A DNA stretch of 64,000 nucleotides from Caballeronia peredens (lineage in GTDB: Bacteria > Pseudomonadota > Gammaproteobacteria > Burkholderiales > Burkholderiaceae), in assembly GCA_001544595.2 (NCBI GenBank), contig FCOH02000019.1, positions 56,216-120,215 of the forward strand, given 5' to 3'. The notes below the pieces were generated by a model. That model did not search any database, was not told the origin of the DNA, and saw nothing but the letters and a program-made list of their open reading frames with translations. The position numbers were made by a program, and so were the translations under genes. Shown here piece after piece: positions 1-8,939 of this stretch (position 1 is the first letter of the stretch; each line of letters starts with the position of its first letter).

Positions 1-1
1 C

Positions 2-940
2 CTGCATCACGGCGACCTGACCGATTCGACGAGCCTCGTGCGCATCATCCAGCGGGTGATGCCCGACGAGATCTACAACCTCGCCGCGCAGAGCCATGTC
101 GCGGTGTCGTTCGAGGAGCCCGAGTACACGGCCAACGCCGATGGCCTCGGCGCGCTGCGCATCCTGGAGGCGATACGTATTCTGGGCCTGGAAAAGAAGA
201 CGCGTTTCTATCAAGCTTCGACATCCGAACTATATGGTCTGGTTCAGGAGATTCCGCAGCGCGAGAGCACGCCGTTCTATCCGCGCAGCCCGTATGCGGT
301 CGCGAAGCTCTATGCGTACTGGATCACGGTGAATTATCGCGAGGCGTACGGCATGTACGCGTGCAACGGCATTCTGTTCAACCACGAATCTCCGGTGCGC
401 GGCGAAACCTTCGTGACCCGCAAGATCACGCGAGCGATCGCGCGCATCGCCGTGGGCCTGCAGGACGATCTCTATCTCGGCAATCTCTCCGCGTTGCGCG
501 ACTGGGGCCATGCGCGCGATTACGTCGAGATGCAATGGATGATGCTGCAGCAGGAAAAGCCCGAGGACTTCGTGATCGCGACGGGCGTGCAGTACAGCGT
601 GCGCGAGTTCGTGCAGCAGGCGGCGGCCGAGCTCGGCATTCATGTGCGCTTCGAGGGCGAGGGCGCCGATGAAGTCGGCATCGTGGATCGCGTCGAGAGC
701 CGCGAGACCAAGCTCGCGCCGGGACGGGTGATCGTGCGCGTCGATCCGCGCTACTTCCGCCCGACCGAAGTCGAGACGCTGCTCGGCGACCCCTCGAAGG
801 CGCACGCGAAGCTCGGCTGGCGTCCCGTCACGCCGTTCCAGGCGCTCGTCAAGGAAATGGTGCGCGCCGACTATCAAATCGCCCGGCGCGACGCGCTTGT
901 CACGCTCGCCGGTTTCAAAGCCCTCGAACATCACGAGTGA
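2..940 (+). CDS. gmd: GDP-mannose 4,6-dehydratase, 5' end outside the window
   Basis: Converts GDP-D-mannose to GDP-4-keto-6-deoxymannose, the first step towards GDP-fucose, GDP-rhamnose or related sugars for surface glycans. The frame is open from base 2, and the visible 312 codons lack the N-terminal Rossmann glycine motif, which lies upstream of the window. The SDR active site is present: Ser/Thr near visible residues 73-75 (STSELYG) and the YxxxK pair at about residues 98 and 102 (SPYAVAK). The segment NGILFNHESPVRGETFVTRK is typical of GMD. Its stop overlaps a possible GTG of the next gene, so it is probably translationally coupled to GDP-fucose synthase. Confidence 0.95.
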   Translation: MHHGDLTDSTSLVRIIQRVMPDEIYNLAAQSHVAVSFEEPEYTANADGLGALRILEAIRILGLEKKTRFYQASTSELYGLVQEIPQRESTPFYPRSPYAVAKLYAYWITVNYREAYGMYACNGILFNHESPVRGETFVTRKITRAIARIAVGLQDDLYLGNLSALRDWGHARDYVEMQWMMLQQEKPEDFVIATGVQYSVREFVQQAAAELGIHVRFEGEGADEVGIVDRVESRETKLAPGRVIVRVDPRYFRPTEVETLLGDPSKAHAKLGWRPVTPFQALVKEMVRADYQIARRDALVTLAGFKALEHHE

Positions 941-945
941 AGCGC

Positions 946-1902
946 ATGGATAAGCACGCACGTATCTTCGTTGCAGGACATCGCGGGATGGTCGGCTCGG
1001 CGCTCGTGCGCCGCTTGACGGACGCCGGCTATCGCAACATCGTCACACGCACGAAGACGCATCTCGATCTCATCGACCAGGGCGGCGTGAACCTGTTTTT
1101 CGAGGAAGAGAAGATCGACGTGGTGTTTCTCGCGGCGGCGCGCGTAGGCGGCATCCTCGCAAATTCGACGATGCCCGCCTCGTTCATCTACGAGAACCTC
1201 GCGATCGAAACGAACGTGATCCACGCGGCGTGCCGCTGGAACGTGTCGAAGCTGATCTTCTTCGGTTCGTCGTGCATCTATCCGAAGGCGTGCCCGCAGC
1301 CGATCAAGGAGGAATACCTCCTGCAATCCGCGCTGGAGCCGACCAACGAAGCCTACGCGATCGCGAAGATCGCCGGCCTCAAGATGTGCGAAGCCTACAA
1401 CCGCCAGTACGGCACGAAGTTCGTTTCGCTGATGCCGACGAACCTCTACGGCCCGAACGACAACTACGACCTGAAGAGCAGCCACGTGCTGCCCGCGCTG
1501 ATCCGCAAGGCGCACGAGGCCAAGCTGCGCGGCGACGCGACGCTGCCCGTGTGGGGCTCGGGCACGCCGCGCCGCGAGTTCCTGCATGTCGACGATCTCG
1601 CCGACGCCGCGGCCTTCCTGATGGAGCGCGACGTGAGCGAGGGCGTGTTCAACGTCGGCGTGGGCGAGGATCTGACCATCCGCGAACTGGCGCAGACGGT
1701 CTGCCGCGTGGTCGGCTTTCACGGCGAACTCGTGTTCGATCCGCTCAAGCCGGACGGCACGCCGCGCAAGCTGCTCGATGTCTCGAAGCTCGGAGACATG
1801 GGATGGCGTGCGTCGATTGCGCTTGAAGACGGGATTCGCGCGACGTATGCGGACTTTCTCGCGCGCTATGCATCGATGCAGCAGGCGCCGGTCGCGGCCT
1901 GA
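946..1902 (+). CDS. fcl: GDP-L-fucose synthase
   Basis: Epimerase-reductase that turns GDP-4-keto-6-deoxymannose, the Gmd product, into GDP-L-fucose. It is 318 residues long from the ATG. An in-frame GTG at 937 overlaps the gmd stop and would add three residues. The NADP-binding motif GHRGMVG is at residues 11-17, GSSC at 107-110, and the catalytic YxxxK is Tyr137/Lys141 (AYAIAK). The family segments SSCIYP, SLMPTNLYGPNDNYD and REFLHVDDLADA are all present. With gmd it forms a two-gene nucleotide-sugar unit that feeds the glycosyltransferases downstream. Confidence 0.95.
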   Translation: MDKHARIFVAGHRGMVGSALVRRLTDAGYRNIVTRTKTHLDLIDQGGVNLFFEEEKIDVVFLAAARVGGILANSTMPASFIYENLAIETNVIHAACRWNVSKLIFFGSSCIYPKACPQPIKEEYLLQSALEPTNEAYAIAKIAGLKMCEAYNRQYGTKFVSLMPTNLYGPNDNYDLKSSHVLPALIRKAHEAKLRGDATLPVWGSGTPRREFLHVDDLADAAAFLMERDVSEGVFNVGVGEDLTIRELAQTVCRVVGFHGELVFDPLKPDGTPRKLLDVSKLGDMGWRASIALEDGIRATYADFLARYASMQQAPVAA

Positions 1903-1950
1903 ACGCGCATCGACTACGACGATAACGATACTCCCAGGGACAAAACAACA

Positions 1951-3093
1951 ATGTCTGCAACAGTGACCATCTTTCATAACGTCGTGTGGTCGCGGCACAA
2001 GGGTGAAGTGCTGTCCGAACTGCACAGCATCTCGGGCTCGGGCTCGATCCGCTACTCGATGGTGCAGATCGCCGACACCGAGCACGATCGCATCGGCTTC
2101 TCGGACGTCGACTATTCGTTCCATCGCTATCCGATGAAGAAGCTCTTCAACGGCTGCTACGAGGATGTGCCGACCTGGCGCATGACGATGCGTCTCACCT
2201 GGGAAGTCCTGAAGACGAAAGCGGATCTCGTGGTTTTGCCGGGCTATCATCGTCCCGAATATTGGGCGATGCTTGCGGCATGCATCGTGACGGGCAAGCG
2301 GCGCGCGGTATTTTGCGATTCGACGGCGCGCGACAATCCGCGCCGCATGGTCACCTCGATTCCGAAGCGCCTGTTCTTCGCGCTGTGCGACGGCTACTTC
2401 GCGTTCGGCCTGCGCAGCCGCGAGTATCTGATGTCGCTCGGCGCGAAGCAGGACACGATCTTCAGTCCGTGCCAGGCCGCGGCGCTGCCGCGTTCGTTCA
2501 CGCCGGACGCGGTGGTGCCCGACAGGGTCGCGTATCGCGAGGGCAACAAGCCGGTGTTTCTGTTCGTCGGCCGTTTGTCGGCGGAGAAGGGAATTAATAC
2601 GCTCGTAGAAGCGTTCAGGATGTTGAAGGAGCGTGTGCCGGATGCGGAGTTGCGCATCGTCGGCACCGGGCCGCTCGGCAATCAGCTTAAGCAGCAAGCC
2701 GCCGATACCGGTCTGCAAGACTCCGTGAAGTTTCTGGGCAGCCTGCAGGACGAGCCGCTCTCGCGCGAATATTTCGGCGCTACGTGCATGGTGCTGCCGA
2801 GCGTGCGCGAGCCCTGGGGCCTCGTGACGAACGAGGCGCTGAGCCACGGCTGTCCGGTCATCGTCAGCGAGAGCTGCGGCTGCGTGCCGGAACTCGTCGT
2901 CGATGGCGTGTCAGGTTATTCGTTTCCCGCGGGCGATGTGCCGGCGCTGCATCGCACGATGCTGAAGTCGCTCGAAGCGTTCGCCGATACGGCGGGCGTC
3001 GCGAGGCGCTGCACGGATGTGATCCAGCGCTTCGATCCGCCGTCCGCGGCGGCGAACATCGCACGCGGTTGCGCGCTTCTGCTGATGAACTGA
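1951..3093 (+). CDS. GT4 family glycosyltransferase (exopolysaccharide)
   Basis: 380-residue GT-B fold glycosyltransferase. The C-terminal donor-binding half is clear: GRLSAEKG at about 207-214, a VGTGP segment near 237-241, and the EX7E-type motif in EPWGLVTNEALSHG at about 287-300. The N-terminal acceptor half is not diagnostic. It starts at ATG 1951 after a purine-rich leader, 48 bp behind fcl, so it is probably in the same transcript. It probably transfers a sugar from a nucleotide donor, possibly GDP-mannose or GDP-fucose given its neighbours, onto a lipid-linked repeat unit. Neither donor nor acceptor can be read from the sequence. Confidence 0.85.
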   Translation: MSATVTIFHNVVWSRHKGEVLSELHSISGSGSIRYSMVQIADTEHDRIGFSDVDYSFHRYPMKKLFNGCYEDVPTWRMTMRLTWEVLKTKADLVVLPGYHRPEYWAMLAACIVTGKRRAVFCDSTARDNPRRMVTSIPKRLFFALCDGYFAFGLRSREYLMSLGAKQDTIFSPCQAAALPRSFTPDAVVPDRVAYREGNKPVFLFVGRLSAEKGINTLVEAFRMLKERVPDAELRIVGTGPLGNQLKQQAADTGLQDSVKFLGSLQDEPLSREYFGATCMVLPSVREPWGLVTNEALSHGCPVIVSESCGCVPELVVDGVSGYSFPAGDVPALHRTMLKSLEAFADTAGVARRCTDVIQRFDPPSAAANIARGCALLLMN

Positions 3094-3125
3094 ACGAAGG
3101 GAGGATTCACACGCGGCTTTTCGGC

Positions 3126-3159
3126 GCCGCCGGATACGCGGTCCTGCGTACCCGGCGGC
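3126..3159 (+). terminator. GC-rich hairpin between two glycosyltransferase genes
   Basis: Inverted repeat GCCGCCGG (3126-3133) / CCGGCGGC (3152-3159) with an 18-nt loop, in the 133-bp gap before the next gene. It has no U-run, so it may be an attenuator or processing site rather than a full terminator. Confidence 0.3.
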
Positions 3160-3226
3160 CGGCGCTTTGCCCGGGCGGCGAGGACACGCCCGGGGATGCG
3201 GGCGCGAATGTCGGGCGAGGGACCAC

Positions 3227-4582
3227 ATGAGAATACTGATCTACGGGCTGAACTATGCGCCCGAGTTGACGGGTACCGGAAAGTACACGGCGGAGATGGC
3301 CGAGGCGCTGGCCGAGTCGGGCCACGACGTGCGCGTCGTCTGCGCGCCGCCGTATTACCCGGAATGGAAGGTGGGGGAGGGCTACAGGAGCTGGATGCAC
3401 CGGATCGAGACGCGCCGCGGCGTGCGTCTGTGGCGCGCGCCGCTGTGGGTGCCTGCGAAGCCGAGCGGCGCGAAGCGCATGCTGCATCTCGCGTCGTTCG
3501 CGTGCGCCTCGCTGCCTGCGCTCGCCGTGCATGCGCTGTGGCGCCCGCACGTCGTGATGACCATCGCACCGAGCCTGCTCAATGCGCCCGGCGCGCTCAT
3601 GCTCGCGCGCATGACGGGTGCGCGTTCGTGGCTGCATATCCAGGACTTCGAAGTCGATGCCGCGTTCGACTTGGGCCTGCTCAAGAATCCTCGCGCGGGC
3701 CGCATGGCGCTCGCCTTCGAACGCTGGCTCATGAAGCGCTTCGACGTGGTGTCGTCGATCTCCGACAAGATGGTCGACCGCGCCGTGAACAAGGGCGTGG
3801 CGCTCGCCAACGTCTTTCATCTGCCGAACTGGGTCGATACCGCCGCGATCTTCCCGCTCGACCGGCCAAGCGAATTGCGCCGCGAACTGGACATCGGCGA
3901 GCATACGGCCGTCGTGCTCTATTCGGGCAACATGGGCGCGAAGCAGGGGCTCGACGTGCTCGCCGACGCGGCCGCCGCGCTCGGGTCGCGCGAGGACATC
4001 GTCTTCGTGTTCTGCGGCAACGGCGCGACGCGGACGCAGTTGCAGAAGCGCTGCGCCGATCTGTCCAACACGCGTTTTCTGAGCCTGCAACCCGTCGAGC
4101 GTCTGAACGAGCTGCTCAATCTCGCCGACATCCACGTGCTGCCGCAGCGCGGCGACGTCGCCGATCTCGTCATGCCGTCGAAGCTGACCGGCATGTTCGC
4201 GAGCGCGCGCGCCGTCATCGCGATGGCGCATCCGGGCACCGAGCTGCACGAGGCGGTGAACGGACGCGGCGAAGTGATCGAGCCGGAGAACGCGCAGGCG
4301 CTGATCGGCGCGATCGAGATGCTCGTAGCCGATCCCGCATTGCGAGCGCGTCATGGCGACGAAGGGCGGCGCTTCGCGCAGGAGCGGCTCGCGCCGGCGG
4401 CCGTGTTCGCACGGATGCAGGAACGGCTCTTCGAGCTGGCGGGCTCGCGTCTGCCGAATGCGGCGGAAGTGCGTCTGCAGGAAGCCGGTTCGCAGCCGCG
4501 GCCCGCCGATGTCGCGGACGTCGCGCTCACGCGCATCGCGGAACGCGCGCCGATCCTGCCGCAGATCGAGAAGATCGAGTAG
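3227..4582 (+). CDS. WcaI-like glycosyltransferase
   Basis: 451-residue GT4-type enzyme. The N-terminus MRILIYGLNYAPELTGTGKY and the following PPYYPEWKV match the colanic-acid WcaI family (described in E. coli as a putative fucosyltransferase). SGNMGAKQG marks the start of the donor domain, and the VMPSKLTGMFASARAV segment supplies the usual C-terminal pocket. I chose ATG 3227 because it gives the canonical N-terminus. The 20 residues encoded further upstream look non-coding. The tail after about residue 410 is longer than in typical members. WcaI next to Gmd and Fcl supports a fucose-containing or colanic-acid-like polymer, but this is inference from context. Confidence 0.88.
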   Translation: MRILIYGLNYAPELTGTGKYTAEMAEALAESGHDVRVVCAPPYYPEWKVGEGYRSWMHRIETRRGVRLWRAPLWVPAKPSGAKRMLHLASFACASLPALAVHALWRPHVVMTIAPSLLNAPGALMLARMTGARSWLHIQDFEVDAAFDLGLLKNPRAGRMALAFERWLMKRFDVVSSISDKMVDRAVNKGVALANVFHLPNWVDTAAIFPLDRPSELRRELDIGEHTAVVLYSGNMGAKQGLDVLADAAAALGSREDIVFVFCGNGATRTQLQKRCADLSNTRFLSLQPVERLNELLNLADIHVLPQRGDVADLVMPSKLTGMFASARAVIAMAHPGTELHEAVNGRGEVIEPENAQALIGAIEMLVADPALRARHGDEGRRFAQERLAPAAVFARMQERLFELAGSRLPNAAEVRLQEAGSQPRPADVADVALTRIAERAPILPQIEKIE

Positions 4583-4609
4583 GGCGTGAGGGTTGTTTGT
4601 CTTGCCGGC

Positions 4610-4643
4610 GGGCCTCGCGTGAACGTTCGTTCGCGCGAGGCCC
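4610..4643. terminator. Hairpin between convergent genes
   Basis: 10-bp arms GGGCCTCGCG (4610-4619) and CGCGAGGCCC (4634-4643) enclose a loop that carries a smaller palindrome, GAACGTTC. It lies between the WcaI-like gene and the convergent small secreted protein gene. There is no T-run on either side. It probably acts as a bidirectional transcription-stop structure. Confidence 0.5.
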
Positions 4644-4662
4644 AAATGCTTAGTAGCGCGAC

Positions 4663-5136
4663 CTAGTACGGCGACTTGTAAATGTCCCGCGCGCGCGCCG
4701 CGTTCGCGGCCGGCGGCTTGAGACCCGCGGGCGTCGGATAGAGCGTCGCGGCCGCGCCTTGCGGCTGCATCATCATCTTCCCGTCGTTCTTGCGTGCCGT
4801 CGCGCGCAACTGTGCGCCTGCCGCCGGGTTGCCCACATAACCGTTCTGCTGTGCGAGCAGCTTGTCCGTCGGCGAGACGCCCTGCGCGGTCTGCGCGTTG
4901 GTGATCGGACCGCGCTGGCCGCCGCGTCCGTTGGTCGGCGCGCCGTACGGGTCCGAGTACGTGCCCGGACTGCCGAGCAGATCCATTTCGGCCGGTGCGC
5001 CGCCGCCCGCCTGTCCCTTGGTGATGGCCGCGTCGGCGAAATTGCCCGCATGCGCCGCCGACGCTGCGACCAGCGCGCACGGCGCCAGCGCGCTCATGAA
5101 GAGAGAGAAGAGCGCCGTGCGTAGCTCATGTTTCAT
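4663..5136 (-). CDS. Small secreted protein of unknown function
   Basis: 157-residue protein that I do not recognise. ATG 5136 is chosen because a GGAGG ribosome-binding site lies just upstream and because it opens a clean Sec signal peptide: charged MKHELR, a hydrophobic core, and an AAHA cleavage region near residue 30. The mature part is rich in Gly, Ala, Pro, Asn and Gln, has no cysteine, and looks largely disordered (GQAGGGAPAE, PTNGRGGQRG, KMMMQPQGAAA). It lies inside the exopolysaccharide locus, convergent to the WcaI-like gene and divergent from the acetyltransferase. A periplasmic or extracellular role with the polymer is possible but unsupported. Confidence 0.75.
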   Translation of the reverse strand: MKHELRTALFSLFMSALAPCALVAASAAHAGNFADAAITKGQAGGGAPAEMDLLGSPGTYSDPYGAPTNGRGGQRGPITNAQTAQGVSPTDKLLAQQNGYVGNPAAGAQLRATARKNDGKMMMQPQGAAATLYPTPAGLKPPAANAARARDIYKSPY

Positions 5137-5565
5137 CGAAGCCTCCAGGCGTGTTGCCGTGTATCGCCGCGCATCGAAAAGCGGCATCGCGCATCGTTTC
5201 GGGGCGCGTCGAGAAGCGTCCTGCGACGAGCCCCGCGCGCATGCAAACACGATACTGCGCGCCACCGCCGGCTACCGCCAAAAGCCATGCCGAAGCGGCC
5301 ATTCGAATCGGGGAGCATGCGTCGCATCGCACCCTTCGCCGATAATCGACTTACCAAACGCCGCGTACGGACGATGTGAGGGCGCGTGTTCCCCCCGAAT
5401 GGGTGGACGACAAGACGGCCTCGATCGCGTGATCATGCGGTGCAGGACGAGCAGCATGCCGGTTCGTATGACGAGAATCGAAATAGAAGTCGCGGGCATG
5501 GCATGACAGGCGTGGCGCGCCGCAAGGCGGCCCTGGCGCAAGAGCGGTGTTATGGCGGGGGTCAT
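5137..5565. other. Divergent intergenic region, 429 bp
   Basis: Separates the minus-strand small secreted protein gene from the plus-strand WcaF-like gene, so it should hold both promoters. I see no convincing coding frame, tRNA or strong sigma-70 promoter here. Confidence 0.5.
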
Positions 5566-6195
5566 ATGGACAGAGCGATCGGGGAGCGTCGCGTCGGCAA
5601 GCCCGACAACGGCGACGCACTCGCTGCGCGCGGCACGACAGCGCCCGGCAAGGTGATCGACCTGTCGCGCGCCGGGCCGGGCAACTACGAAGCCAGACGC
5701 GGATTCTTCATCGAGCTCGTGTGGTTCTTCATCGAAGCCTGCTTCATCAACAACAAGCTGATCCCGGTGTCGTTCTTGCGCGTCGCGCTGCTGCGCGCGT
5801 TCGGCGCGCGTATCGGCGCGAACTGCCGCATGCCGCATCCGATCCGCGTGAAGGCGCCGTGGAATCTCGAAGTCGGCGACAACTGCTGGTTCGGCGTCGA
5901 CGCATGGATCTATAACCAGACGGACATTCGCATCGGCAACAACGTCTGCATCTCGCAGGGCGTATTCCTGACGACGGGTTCGCACGACGTGGCCGGCAAC
6001 ATGGACCTGCAGGTCGCACCGATCGTGATCGAGGACGGCGTCTGGATCACATCCAAGTGCGTGGTGCAGATGGGCGTCACCATCGGACGTTCGGCGGTCG
6101 TCACGCCGCTTTCCGTGGTGCATCGCTCGCTCGACGCGGAAGGCGTGTACGGCGGCAATCCCGTGCGCTTCATCAGAAAGCGTTTTCCCGTGTAA
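5566..6195 (+). CDS. WcaF-like sugar O-acetyltransferase
   Basis: 209-residue acyltransferase of the left-handed parallel beta-helix (hexapeptide repeat) family. Colanic-acid WcaF acetylates a fucose or related residue of the repeat unit using acetyl-CoA. Hexapeptide turns are visible at FGARIGANCRM, WNLEVGDNCWFG, DIRIGNNVCISQG and VWITSKCVVQMGVTIG. The catalytic His lies in TTGSHD, and the end is GGNPVRFIRKRF, typical of the family. I chose ATG 5566 because GGCGGGGG precedes it and the residues encoded upstream do not fit the family. It is separated from the gmd-GT run by one convergent gene. It is a likely decorator of the exopolysaccharide. Confidence 0.88.
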   Translation: MDRAIGERRVGKPDNGDALAARGTTAPGKVIDLSRAGPGNYEARRGFFIELVWFFIEACFINNKLIPVSFLRVALLRAFGARIGANCRMPHPIRVKAPWNLEVGDNCWFGVDAWIYNQTDIRIGNNVCISQGVFLTTGSHDVAGNMDLQVAPIVIEDGVWITSKCVVQMGVTIGRSAVVTPLSVVHRSLDAEGVYGGNPVRFIRKRFPV

Positions 6196-6588
6196 ATCAT
6201 CAAGCCGCGAGAAGCGTGTTGCTGTGCGCTTCATCGCGACGTGGCGTCGAAACGTTGCAACGTTGCACGACGCCGGAGACGGCGAGAGATACAGCGCGCC
6301 CGGCGCGACGGACCGAAGAGCTCGACGAAGAGCCACCCGCCCGCGCCGGGATTTCGTGAACCGAATTGCGAAGGAGGCAGTGAAGCTGAACCGGAGTTCC
6401 GAGGGCACGCGATCGCGCGACAGGCGCGCAGTTCGATCGCGTGGAAGGGGCACCGTCGAGATCGTCCGTATCGTGCGCGCGGGTGTCGTGCGCGGATGCG
6501 GCGTTTTGGACAATGGGTCAGAAGCGCGGTGGCGATTCGGGCAGCACGCGACACCGCTCTAAGCACGGAATAAGAGGGAGCACGGGGC
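6196..6588. other. Intergenic region with a perfect 14-bp palindrome
   Basis: 393 bp without a credible gene. The one feature I see is AACGTTGCAACGTT at 6251-6264, a perfect palindrome of operator-like size, about 325 bp upstream of the GMC oxidoreductase start. Confidence 0.5.
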
Positions 6589-8328
6589 ATGTTCATTGAC
6601 AGCCGAAGTGTCGAAGAAGGCGCAGTGATAGAGACCACGGTTTGCATCATCGGCGCGGGCGTGGCGGGCATCACGCTCGCGCTCGAACTGGAAAGGCAGG
6701 GCATCGACGCCTGCATGCTGGAAAGCGGCGGATATCGCCCCGACGACGAAACGCGCGATCTGTACCGCGGCGAGAACGTCGGCGTGCCGTATGAATTCGC
6801 CGATGGCTGCCGCAGCCGCTATCTCGGCGGCAGCAGCAATTGCTGGGGCGGCTGGTGCCGTCCGCTGGATCCGTGGGACTTCGAGAAGCGCGACTGGGTG
6901 GCCGACAGCGGCTGGCCCTTCGGCATCGACGAACTGCGCCCGTACTACGCGCGCACGCATCAGCTTCTGCAACTGGGCGAGAACAACTTCGAGCCCGCGT
7001 ACTGGGAAGCGGCGATTCATCGCGACGACGTGAAGCGTCATCCGTATCCGAGCGGCACCGTGCGCGACACGATCTCGCAGTTCAGCGCGCCGGTGCGCTT
7101 CGGCAAGGTGTATCGCAAGCATCTGCTCGACGCGCAGCACGTGCGCGTGTTTCTCTTCGCCAACGCGCTCAACATCGACACCGACGCCGACGCGCGCTCG
7201 GTCACGAAGATCGATGTCGGCACGCTGTCGGGCCGGCGCTTCGCGATGCGCGCGAAAGTCTTCGTGCTGGCGACGGGCGGCATCGAGAATGCGCGGCTCC
7301 TGCTTGCGTCGAACAAGGTTCAGGCGGCGGGTCTCGGCAACGGGCAGGATCTCGTCGGGCGCTATTTCATGGATCATCCGCGCATCATGTCGGCGAACGT
7401 GCACTTCACGAAGGCGTGGCGGCGCAACAAGCTCTACGACATCAAGTATCACTATCAGAACCGCGCGGTCTCCGCGCACGGCACGTTCATCTCGTCGCAG
7501 TTCGCGTTGACGCAGCAGGTGCTCGAACGCGAGAAGCTGCTCAACGCGCGTGCGTGGTTCTATTCGGTGTTTCGCGGCGAGAACACCAAGGGTTCGGAAG
7601 CGCTGATCCGCATGAAGCAGCGGCTTCTGAAGAAGGACGAGCCGGGCTTCAGCATGGCGGCGGATCTCGCCGCGATGATGACGAACCCGGTCGATACCGC
7701 GTGCTTCGGACTCGCGCGTCTGTTGCAGCCGCGTCCGCTCATCACCGAGGTGAAGATTCAGACGATCGTCGAGGCCGAGCCGAATCGCGACAGCCGCGTG
7801 ACGCTGTCGGCGCAGAAAGACTTTCTCGGCATGAATCGCGTGCAGGTGAACTGGCAGGTGACGGAGCTCGTGAAACGCACGTTCGACCGCACCGTTGCGC
7901 ATATCGCCGCGGAGCTCAAGCGCGGCGGCGTGGCGGACGTGACGCTCGACGAGCCGCTCGAAGGCAAGCCGTGGCCCGCGCAACTGGAAGGCACCTGGCA
8001 TCACATGGGCACGACGCGCATGCACGATTCGGAGAAGCAGGGCGTGGTGGACCGCAATCTCAAGATCCACGGCATGAGCAACCTCTATGTGGCGGGCAGC
8101 TCGGTGTTTCCGACCGTGGGCGCCAACTTTCCGACCATCACCATCGCGGCGCTGACCTTGCGGCTCGCGAGTCATCTCGGGCGCGTCATCAAGGGCGATG
8201 AAACATCGACGACGCTCGTCACGTCGCACGGCTTGCCCGCGATGAACGACGCGCCGGCGGAGACGCTGCCGATCGCCGCCTCGACGATGCACATGCCGGG
8301 CGTCGCATTGCAGATGGCGAAAAAGTAA
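6589..8328 (+). CDS. GMC-family FAD-dependent oxidoreductase
   Basis: 579-residue glucose-methanol-choline type oxidoreductase. The FAD-binding Rossmann motif GAGVAGITLALELE is near residues 22-35. A second FAD contact, GGSSNCWGGW, follows around residues 81-90. The C-terminal catalytic region contains HHMGTTRMHD and the family signature GSSVFPTVGANFPTI. These enzymes oxidise a sugar or alcohol hydroxyl. There is no obvious signal peptide, so it is probably cytoplasmic, working on a nucleotide- or lipid-linked sugar or an intermediate. It lies between WcaF-like and glycosyltransferase genes and is followed by a strong terminator, which suggests a separate transcription unit. The substrate is unknown. 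Confidence 0.88.
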   Translation: MFIDSRSVEEGAVIETTVCIIGAGVAGITLALELERQGIDACMLESGGYRPDDETRDLYRGENVGVPYEFADGCRSRYLGGSSNCWGGWCRPLDPWDFEKRDWVADSGWPFGIDELRPYYARTHQLLQLGENNFEPAYWEAAIHRDDVKRHPYPSGTVRDTISQFSAPVRFGKVYRKHLLDAQHVRVFLFANALNIDTDADARSVTKIDVGTLSGRRFAMRAKVFVLATGGIENARLLLASNKVQAAGLGNGQDLVGRYFMDHPRIMSANVHFTKAWRRNKLYDIKYHYQNRAVSAHGTFISSQFALTQQVLEREKLLNARAWFYSVFRGENTKGSEALIRMKQRLLKKDEPGFSMAADLAAMMTNPVDTACFGLARLLQPRPLITEVKIQTIVEAEPNRDSRVTLSAQKDFLGMNRVQVNWQVTELVKRTFDRTVAHIAAELKRGGVADVTLDEPLEGKPWPAQLEGTWHHMGTTRMHDSEKQGVVDRNLKIHGMSNLYVAGSSVFPTVGANFPTITIAALTLRLASHLGRVIKGDETSTTLVTSHGLPAMNDAPAETLPIAASTMHMPGVALQMAKK

Positions 8329-8350
8329 CGCGTACGCGCAGTGAAAGCGA

Positions 8351-8385
8351 AACGCCGCCGGTGCCGGCACCGGCGGCGTTTTCCT
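8351..8385 (+). terminator. Rho-independent terminator after the GMC oxidoreductase gene
   Basis: Positions 8351-8380 form a perfect 30-bp GC-rich palindrome whose outer ends are AA and TT, running into TTTCC. It lies 22 bp after the oxidoreductase stop. Confidence 0.75.
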
Positions 8386-8425
8386 TGATGAAAGGCGGAA
8401 TTCGCGCGGGTCGGGCGTGCATCGC

Positions 8426-8431
8426 TATAAT
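8426..8431 (+). promoter_or_regulatory. Consensus -10 box for the lipoprotein gene
   Basis: TATAAT lies 33 bp upstream of the GTG start at 8465. I see no good -35 hexamer at 16-18 bp. The placement supports the short leader and the GTG start. Confidence 0.45.
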
Positions 8432-8464
8432 CGCCGTCCGACCTGGATTTTTGGTGTCTCGCTC

Positions 8465-8929
8465 GTGAAAACGCTCACTGCACTCGCTCTCGCCTCGATT
8501 TTCCTTGCCGCCTGCTCGTCGGTGGAGAAGGAGCAACAGAAGGAACGCACCTTTCTTTTGTCGCAACAGTCGCTCGACACGGCGCAGCGCAATGCGACCA
8601 TCGCATGCCGCGACGCCGCGCAATGCGATGCGGTCTGGACGCTCACGAAGACTTACGTCGAACAGAATTCGAAGGAACGTCTGACCCGCGCCGACGCCGC
8701 CGCGATCGAAACCGAAGTGCCTTCCGGCTCGGGCAAGCCGGTGTTTTCAGCGACGCGCGTCGCCAACAGCAACGGCAACGGCGCGACCGTCTCGCTCTTC
8801 GCGCAATGCAAGGGCATGTTCGAGGACGAACGCGCACGCGGCTCCGACTTCGACGACTGCGCCAACAAGATCATCTCCGTGCAGAACGGATTCGCGCCTT
8901 ATTTGCGGGCGCATCTGCCGGCGCAATAA
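8465..8929 (+). CDS. Small lipoprotein of unknown function
   Basis: 154-residue predicted lipoprotein. The GTG at 8465 gives a short n-region (VKT), a hydrophobic stretch and the lipobox LAAC near residues 13-16, so the mature protein would begin at the Cys and be lipid-anchored. The upstream ATG at 8417 would bury the signal sequence behind 16 extra residues and lies upstream of the -10 box, so I rejected it. The mature part has further Cys residues (CRDAAQC, AQCKG, DDCANK) that could form disulfides. I do not recognise the family. It has its own promoter and does not look like part of the polysaccharide machinery beyond its position. Confidence 0.8.
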   Translation: MKTLTALALASIFLAACSSVEKEQQKERTFLLSQQSLDTAQRNATIACRDAAQCDAVWTLTKTYVEQNSKERLTRADAAAIETEVPSGSGKPVFSATRVANSNGNGATVSLFAQCKGMFEDERARGSDFDDCANKIISVQNGFAPYLRAHLPAQ

Positions 8930-8939
8930 GCGCGTGACT

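Noticed and set aside
931..2847. 638-codon minus-strand frame opposite fcl and the first GT4
   Set aside because: Shadow frame of recognised genes with no motif of its own.
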